A stretch of DNA of 64,000 nucleotides from CAYVWB01 sp964455395 (GTDB taxonomy: Bacteria; Desulfobacterota; Desulfovibrionia; Desulfovibrionales; Desulfovibrionaceae), in NCBI GenBank assembly GCA_964455395.1, contig CAYVWB010000016.1, forward strand, positions 1 to 64,000, written 5' to 3'. The position numbers and the translations under genes were made by a program. Shown here piece by piece: positions 59,177-64,000 of this stretch (position 1 is its first letter; each line of letters starts with the position of its first letter). A model generated the notes under the pieces. That model ran no database searches. It had not been told where the DNA came from and saw nothing but the letters and a program-made list of their open reading frames with translations.

Positions 59177-59935
59177 ATGCTTTCCATCAAGAACCTGCAC
59201 GTCAAGGTGGCCGACAAGGAGGTCCTCAAGGGGATCAACCTGGAGATTGGCGAAGGCCAGACCTTCATCCTCTTCGGGCCCAACGGCTCCGGCAAGACGA
59301 CGCTGCTCATGTCCCTTATGGGCTTCGGCAACTATACTGTCACCGAGGGCTCCATCACCTTCAAGGGTGTGGACATCACGCATGCGCCCATCCATGAACG
59401 CGCCAAGCTGGGCGTGGGCATGTCGTTCCAGCGGCCGCCCACCATCCACGGCCTGAAACTGCGCCACTTGGTGAAAGTCTGCGCGCAAGACCGCGAGATT
59501 GACGTGGACGCTCTGGCCAAGCGCGTGAACATGCACGAATTTCTGGACCGGGACGTGAACGCCGGCTTCTCCGGAGGGGAGATCAAGCGCAGCGAACTCC
59601 TCCAGCTCATGGCCCAGCAACCCTCCCTGGTGCTCTTCGACGAACCGGAATCCGGCGTGGACCTGGAGAACATGCACCTCATCGGCAAAACCGCCCGCGA
59701 GCTGCTGGAAAACCCCATCGACCCCATCCCGGACAAGACCATGCGCGAGATCAAACGCAAGCGCACCACATCCGGCCTCATCATCACCCACACAGGGTAC
59801 ATCCTCGACTACATCAACGCAGACCGCGGCCAAGTCCTCTACGACGGCCACCTCTGCTGCGAAGCCAACCCGCGCGACATCCTCGATCACGTCGGGAAAT
59901 ACGGCTACCAGGAATGCGTGCGCTGCCTCAACTAG
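59177..59935 (+). CDS. sufC: SufC-type ATPase of a minimal SUF system
   Basis: ATG 59177 gives 252 residues, the usual SufC size. Walker A GPNGSGKTT, Q loop MSFQRPPTIHG, the SufC-specific signature FSGGEIKRSELLQL and Walker B LVLFDEPESGVDLEN are present. SufC powers Fe-S cluster scaffold assembly with SufB/SufD. Only a SufB/D-like gene follows (25 bp); there is no sufS, sufU, sufA or sufE. This two-gene form is the minimal SufBC (also called SMS) arrangement known from archaea and anaerobes. Confidence 0.93.
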   Translation: MLSIKNLHVKVADKEVLKGINLEIGEGQTFILFGPNGSGKTTLLMSLMGFGNYTVTEGSITFKGVDITHAPIHERAKLGVGMSFQRPPTIHGLKLRHLVKVCAQDREIDVDALAKRVNMHEFLDRDVNAGFSGGEIKRSELLQLMAQQPSLVLFDEPESGVDLENMHLIGKTARELLENPIDPIPDKTMREIKRKRTTSGLIITHTGYILDYINADRGQVLYDGHLCCEANPRDILDHVGKYGYQECVRCLN

Positions 59936-59960
59936 CGACCGACCACCACGGGAGACCGAC

Positions 59961-61115
59961 ATGCCTGATATCGATCTGAAAAATTACGACTTCACCAGCG
60001 CTTCCTGGGAGCCCATCGAAGACCTCACCAAGCTCTCCGACGAGGACAAGCACCAGCTCCTGATGGCCGGCGTGGACCCTGAAGAGCGCGAGCGCAGCGC
60101 TTCCTTCGTCCACCTGAACCATGGCATGGCCCACTGCAAGTCCACCCAGGAAGGCCTGGACGTCATGGACATCAAGCAAGCCCTGGAGCAGTTCGACCTT
60201 TCGGACTACTGGTGGAAAATGGTGGACCCCGAAAAGGACGATTTCACCCGCCAGACCCGAGACAACCTCCACGGCGGCTACTTCATCCGCGCCCGTAAAG
60301 GCCAGAAGATCGCAAAGCCCGTGCAGTCCTGCCTCTTCCTCAAAGGCGACAAGATGGGCCAGAACGTCCACAACATCATCATCGCCGAGGAAGACAGCGA
60401 GCTCCACATCCTCACGGGATGCGCCGTGGCCCACGGCACCAAGGAAGCAGCCCACCTCGGCATCTCCGAGATCTACGTCCACAAGAACGCCAAACTCACC
60501 TTCACCATGATCCACAACTGGGGCGAGAACACCGTCGTGCGGCCCCGCTCCGCTGGCGTGGTGGAGGAAGGCGGCGTCTTCCAGAACAACTACATCCTGC
60601 TCAAGCCCGTGAAAGATTTGCAGATGTACCCCATGCTGCACCTCAACGGACGCGGCGCCGTGTGCCGGCTGAACTCCGTCATCGTGGCGCCTGAAGGCTC
60701 GTGGGTGGACGTGGGCGGCGGCGTGCATCTCAATGCGCCGGACACCCGCGCGGAGATCATCGCGCGCACCCTCACCACAGGCGGCGTCATCATCAACCGC
60801 GGGCTCATCGCCGGCCATGACGTCCCGGCCCGCGGCCACCTGGAGTGCAAAGGCCTCATCCTCGGCGACGGCCGTATTCACGCCATCCCGGAACTCGACG
60901 CCGACGTCGACGGGGTGGAACTCTCCCACGAAGCCGCTGTGGGCAAAATCGCCCAGGAAGAGATCGAATACCTCATGGCCCGCGGCCTGGACGAGGACGA
61001 AGCCACCTCCACCATCGTGCGTGGCTTCCTCAACGTGGACATCATGGGCCTCCCCCCCGAGTTGCAGGCGGTGGTGGACAAGACCATCTCCGAAAATGAA
61101 GGCGAGATGATGTAG
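59961..61115 (+). CDS. sufB: SufB/SufD-like Fe-S scaffold protein
   Basis: The 384-residue protein starts after CGGGAG. The right-handed beta-helix core carries VQSCLFLKGDKMGQNVHNII, ILTGCAVAHGTKEAAHLGI and the conserved C-terminal GVELSHEAAVGKIAQEEIEY, then LMARGLDEDEA. It is shorter than canonical SufB (~480 aa) and can be expected to form a homodimer with two SufC in the minimal system. The N-terminal SWEPIEDLTKLSDEDKHQLL is typical of this short form. A strong terminator follows. Confidence 0.92.
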   Translation: MPDIDLKNYDFTSASWEPIEDLTKLSDEDKHQLLMAGVDPEERERSASFVHLNHGMAHCKSTQEGLDVMDIKQALEQFDLSDYWWKMVDPEKDDFTRQTRDNLHGGYFIRARKGQKIAKPVQSCLFLKGDKMGQNVHNIIIAEEDSELHILTGCAVAHGTKEAAHLGISEIYVHKNAKLTFTMIHNWGENTVVRPRSAGVVEEGGVFQNNYILLKPVKDLQMYPMLHLNGRGAVCRLNSVIVAPEGSWVDVGGGVHLNAPDTRAEIIARTLTTGGVIINRGLIAGHDVPARGHLECKGLILGDGRIHAIPELDADVDGVELSHEAAVGKIAQEEIEYLMARGLDEDEATSTIVRGFLNVDIMGLPPELQAVVDKTISENEGEMM

Positions 61116-61141
61116 CTGCTGCATCCCTTGTGACGACTGCG

Positions 61142-61191
61142 ACGCCGGCCCCCTGTTACGCACGTGATGCGACGGGGCCGGCGTTTTTTTC
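61142..61191 (+). terminator. Rho-independent terminator after sufB
   Basis: ACGCCGGCCCC (61142-61152) pairs perfectly with GGGGCCGGCGT (61174-61184), followed by seven T. Confidence 0.93.
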
Positions 61192-61394
61192 TGTTGACGC
61201 TCCTGCAATGACCCCCCTCTGCGCGCATCCGTGGCGTCAGCGATCCGGAGAATGACGACCGGAATGCAGTCAATCGCCATGGCTGCCACTGTGGCGCGCT
61301 GTCCCGCGGCGTTATCCGTCTGTCTCGTACGCTCCCAAGGCGCTTTACAACAGTCTCCGCTTCTGCAAGACTGACGCCGTCACAGAGTTGCGCC

Positions 61395-61844
61395 ATGCCC
61401 GGTTACAAGTCACATCTCGCTGTTGGCGGCGGTCTCGCGCTTTGCGCCCTCTCGGCGTGCGTCTACACCCGCACGTATGAACCGGAGCCGCTGGTGGCGG
61501 CGGGATTGATGGCAACGGCGTGTCTCGCGGCGCTCTTCCCGGACGTGGACACCTACTCCAAAGGCCGCGGTGTCTTCTACGGCATGCTCTTCACGCTGGA
61601 CGTGGCGCTGATGTGGCTTGGGGAGTGGGTGTGGGCTGCCGTGCTGGGCTTGGCGGCCATGCTGCCTTCCCTGGGCAAACATCGCGGCTGGACGCACACG
61701 TGGATCGCCATGCTGCTGGTCCCGGCGGCGTTGCTCAGCGCGCCGTATCTCGCCTTCGCGCCTCCCTGGCAGAGCATCGCGCCCTACTACGCCGCTGCGG
61801 TGCTGGGTTACTGCTCCCACCTGATGCTGGACCGCTGTTTCTGA
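61395..61844 (+). CDS. YdjM-like metal-dependent hydrolase family membrane protein
   Basis: The 149-residue protein begins GYKSHLAVGGGLALCAL and has four membrane helices. It carries the family residues LFPDVDTYSK and KHRGWTHTW, with conserved Asp and His residues at the membrane surface, and the final HLMLDRCF. YdjM/DUF457 proteins are annotated as putative metal-dependent hydrolases; E. coli YdjM is SOS-induced. The end right after HLMLD is shorter than E. coli YdjM and may be the natural short form. It stands alone. Confidence 0.82.
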   Translation: MPGYKSHLAVGGGLALCALSACVYTRTYEPEPLVAAGLMATACLAALFPDVDTYSKGRGVFYGMLFTLDVALMWLGEWVWAAVLGLAAMLPSLGKHRGWTHTWIAMLLVPAALLSAPYLAFAPPWQSIAPYYAAAVLGYCSHLMLDRCF

Positions 61845-62001
61845 AGCGGCTGTAAGATGCGCAGTCTGGACGAATCTTGACATTCCTCTTGACGTTCGAA
61901 CCCGCTGTTGTGGTATGGTGGGTATTCTCCGGGGCTCCGTACAGACCGGCGGCGGTCGCCTGCCTGACGCCCCCACCCATGCAACCGGGGAGGTATGAGG
62001 G

Positions 62002-62346
62002 ATGTTGTATCGCAGTTTCATCATGGCGGCGCTGGTGTGTGTGTTCGGCGTGGGCGTGGCGTTCGCCCAGGACGGCCGGTCCATCAAGGATCTGGACGCC
62101 GCGCGCATCGAGCAACCGGATTTCGTGAAAGCCCGCAGCGCGGACAAGTGCCCGCAAGGCACCGTCTTTACGCAGGAAGCCGGCCGCAACGTGTGGTGCC
62201 GTGTGTGCCCGGACGGCCTCACGTACTACCAATCAGCCCGCATCTGCGCGTCCTGCCCCGCCGGCACGGAGTTCGTCCCCCCCTATGAAATGGCTGGGAA
62301 ACGCTACAATCTCGGCGGCTTGTGCGTGAAGTACTCCTCGCGCTGA
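62002..62346 (+). CDS. Small Cys-rich secreted protein
   Basis: ATG 62002 follows GGGGAGG; the product has 114 residues. A signal peptide (SFIMAALVCVFGVGVAFA|QDG) leads to a mature domain with six Cys: CPQGTVFTQ, WCRVCPDG, RICASCPAGTEF and GGLCVKY. The spacing recalls small EGF/TNFR-like or GCC2-type disulfide modules. No family is recognised with confidence. It is convergent with a lipoprotein gene. Confidence 0.75.
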   Translation: MLYRSFIMAALVCVFGVGVAFAQDGRSIKDLDAARIEQPDFVKARSADKCPQGTVFTQEAGRNVWCRVCPDGLTYYQSARICASCPAGTEFVPPYEMAGKRYNLGGLCVKYSSR

Positions 62347-62421
62347 CATCCCGCTCCGAGGCGGCTGCGCTCTTCGGCCTCTGGCGAGCGCAGACGCCTC
62401 GGCTCGTTTTCTCCACAGCCG

Positions 62422-63006
62422 TCACTCGTCCACAACGTCCAGCGTCAATTCGTCGAGCAACAGCCCATCCCCCCGCGCCTCGAAGCGGTACGTCCCTGTC
62501 GGGGTGCGCGGCGTGCAGGCGATGGTGAAGAACCGGTGAGTGTTGGCCGGAAAGGGACGCGTCGCCTCCAGACGCCCTCCATCCGGCGCGAGCACCACCA
62601 GCGTCACCGTCGCGGTCGGGCGTCCCTCAGCGAGGATGTAGTACTGCACTCCGAACCGTCGCCCCGGCGCGCAGGCGAACCGCCCCGCCGGCGCCAAACC
62701 CTGCGCGTCGGCCACCCCCCCTGTCGCCAGAGAGCCCTCGCTCCCGAGCCGCTCAACCGCGTCCGGATCACGCACCACGGCGTCCGCATCCATATAGCCG
62801 CCCTTCACCAGGTAGACAGCCACCCGCTCGCTCCCTTTCGGTGCGGGCGTCGCAGGCGCTTGCAGTTCGTCAGGACGTTGGCTGCAACCCGCCCCCCCGA
62901 AAACCGCCACAAGCGACACCGAGACGAGCAGCGCCGCCAGCATGTCGCGGGAACGCTTTCGAGGCGCGGGCTGTCGCGATTGGTGGTCTGCACAAGGAGT
63001 ACGCAT
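62422..63006 (-). CDS. Hypothetical lipoprotein
   Basis: From ATG 63006 the product has 194 residues. A basic N-region is followed by LLVSVSLVAVFGGAGCSQ, a lipobox with Cys40. The mature part is beta-rich and ends with two strands, GTYRFEARGDGLLLDELTLD; a C2- or jelly-roll-like fold is possible. ATG 62943 would start directly at the hydrophobic segment. No family is recognised. Confidence 0.65.
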   Translation of the reverse strand: MRTPCADHQSRQPAPRKRSRDMLAALLVSVSLVAVFGGAGCSQRPDELQAPATPAPKGSERVAVYLVKGGYMDADAVVRDPDAVERLGSEGSLATGGVADAQGLAPAGRFACAPGRRFGVQYYILAEGRPTATVTLVVLAPDGGRLEATRPFPANTHRFFTIACTPRTPTGTYRFEARGDGLLLDELTLDVVDE

Positions 63007-63320
63007 CGCCCATCCATACACCACACCGCCGAAGAAGGGCAACGGCGGCGTACGAGCGCAGGATACGACGCCCCTGCATGCGTACGCATCAGACGAATCA
63101 GGATCTGCAGGATTCTTCGGGGGAAGTCTGCGGCACAGGGCCGCCCCCCCGTCGCACATCCCGCCCCAACAGCGAGGAGAAACAGGCGTCCGGCGCTGGC
63201 GCAACCCACCGCGAGACAGGTCGGCGGCTTGCTGATCCGCCTCGCCCGCATGCGCCGCCTTCGGATCGCCTCGAACGACAAGCCGTGACCGGCGACTCCC
63301 CTGTCCCCGCGGGGCATGGC
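63007..63320. other. 314-bp intergenic region with a 12-bp palindrome
   Basis: ATGCGTACGCAT at 63078-63089 is a perfect palindrome. No gene or terminator was recognised in the rest of the stretch. Confidence 0.6.
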
Positions 63321-64000
63321 TCAACGCCCCAACAGATGTCGCATGCGCCGCCGCAGCGCCACGCGGTTCCAATACCCCCAGAGCGGCGAGGCCCGAGGTC
63401 GATCGCTTGGAGAGCCGGCCAGCGCGCCTTCTGGATCACAATAGATATCGAGAACATGGAGCGAGCGCGGAACATGACGTCCCAGCATGCGCACGCATCC
63501 GGCGCAGCTCGCCGCGAGGACGACCGTGTCGGCGGCGCCCACCTGATTTGGCTGAGTCGCCTGATTTGGCTGAGTCGCCTGTTTAGCTTGAACGGCCTGC
63601 ATCGCGTGACTCATGCGTTGCCTGGCCCACGTCTTTGTGAACGCCGGCGCAACGCACCCCACGGCCCCGCCTTCGCCGCAACAGATGGTCCGTACGCCGC
63701 GACGTCGCATCTCCGTGATGGCAATCCCCCTCGATCGCAGCAGAGTCCGCACGGCCTGGCGCGCGGCGGCGTCCTCCCGCTGGGGGCAAGGATCGTGCAG
63801 AACGACCGGTGGCGGCGTGGCGGCGTACTCGCGAGAGGGCGCGTCGGCCGCCTCCGCAAGCGCTTCGTACACCGTCCGTACGCGCAGCCCCATCCCGTAG
63901 TGGGTGAACACCTTGGCGCAGTTGGGACACGCCGTGAGCGCTTCCGTAACGCCCGCTGCATGGAGCTGCCGAAGCACCCTTCCGAAATGTTTGAGAAAAA
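63321..64000 (-). CDS. CCG-domain Fe-S oxidoreductase (C-terminal part)
   Basis: The frame is open at the window edge, so the N-terminus is missing. The visible ~226 residues hold two cysteine-rich CCG-type blocks: TACPNCAKVFTHYG with HDPCPQRED, and RTICCGEGGAVGCV with ASCAGC. These resemble HdrB/HdrD, GlpC and LldE modules that bind [4Fe-4S] or noncubane clusters in electron transfer. A loop between the last CCG and ASCAGC is encoded by an 18-bp tandem repeat (QATQPN twice). The C-terminal HLLGR-containing tail is Arg-rich. It probably belongs to a membrane-associated redox enzyme; the partner is outside the window. Confidence 0.88.
   Translation of the reverse strand, partial: FLKHFGRVLRQLHAAGVTEALTACPNCAKVFTHYGMGLRVRTVYEALAEAADAPSREYAATPPPVVLHDPCPQREDAAARQAVRTLLRSRGIAITEMRRRGVRTICCGEGGAVGCVAPAFTKTWARQRMSHAMQAVQAKQATQPNQATQPNQVGAADTVVLAASCAGCVRMLGRHVPRSLHVLDIYCDPEGALAGSPSDRPRASPLWGYWNRVALRRRMRHLLGR
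63542..63595. repeat. 18-bp in-frame tandem repeat in the Fe-S protein gene
   Basis: Two exact copies of an 18-bp unit (63542-63559, 63560-63577) and one degenerate copy (63578-63595) encode a Gln/Thr/Pro/Asn-rich loop of the CCG protein. Confidence 0.95.

Noticed and set aside
61395..61844. Truncation or frameshift of the YdjM-like gene after HLMLD
   Set aside because: No continuation of the family sequence could be read in the other frames after 61844, so a natural short form is more likely.

Overview
The window reads as a high-GC chromosomal segment from a sulfate-reducer-like bacterium of the Desulfovibrionales. This taxonomic call is an inference. It rests on the gene order tig-clpP-clpX followed by FlgO-type genes, a GNAT gene and lon, on the run ispG-proS-xseA-M23-xseB-ispA-dxs, and on the flagellin, the two-gene SufC/SufB unit and the CCG-type Fe-S protein. 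Coding density is about 90%. There are two scaffold gaps (10 N at 431-440, 100 N at 26676-26775). No phage, insertion sequence or CRISPR array is visible.

Region by region. 1-1511: a partial histidine phosphatase and a glycosyltransferase whose 3' end is duplicated in a 112-bp direct repeat. 2028-13164: the most unusual part, a six-gene same-strand run encoding a small FtsX-type permease, a LolD/MacB-type ATPase, a giant 1679-residue permease with a degenerate M28-peptidase-like ectodomain, two large OPT-like multi-membrane proteins and a STAS protein. Four of the five junctions are tightly packed. 13178-16119: secreted proteins of unknown function and a PqqD-like protein. 16197-20172: nitroreductase-rsfS-gpmI-zinc ribbon, and a DUF547 protein. 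20299-26370: a dynamin-like GTPase, two AMP-forming acyl-CoA ligases and a glycerophosphodiesterase. 26371-26995: repeat-rich noncoding DNA around the second gap. 26996-36041: the isoprenoid/DNA-repair/aminoacylation operon, all on the minus strand. 36350-45662: proteostasis (lon, GNAT, FlgO-type trio, clpX, clpP, tig). 45776-49032: tRNA-Leu(UAG) and a GT39-type membrane glycosyltransferase with two small membrane partners. 49176-55362: envelope proteins (double OmpA lipoprotein, five-PEGA-TPR protein, NlpC/P60 lipoprotein) and flagellin with a sigma28-like promoter. 55493-64000: TPR proteins, a DksA-type zinc finger, an RDD protein, SufC/SufB, a YdjM-like protein, a small Cys-rich secreted protein, a lipoprotein and the 3' part of a CCG Fe-S oxidoreductase.

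The best candidate for an undescribed system is the 2-13 kb operon. It couples what looks like a LolCDE/MacB-style mechanotransmission ABC module to two OPT-superfamily-like transporters and an anti-sigma-antagonist-type switch. Its substrate cannot be read from sequence. Gene starts were chosen from ribosome-binding sites and signal peptides where possible. No database search was run, so family names are recognised from motifs and size.
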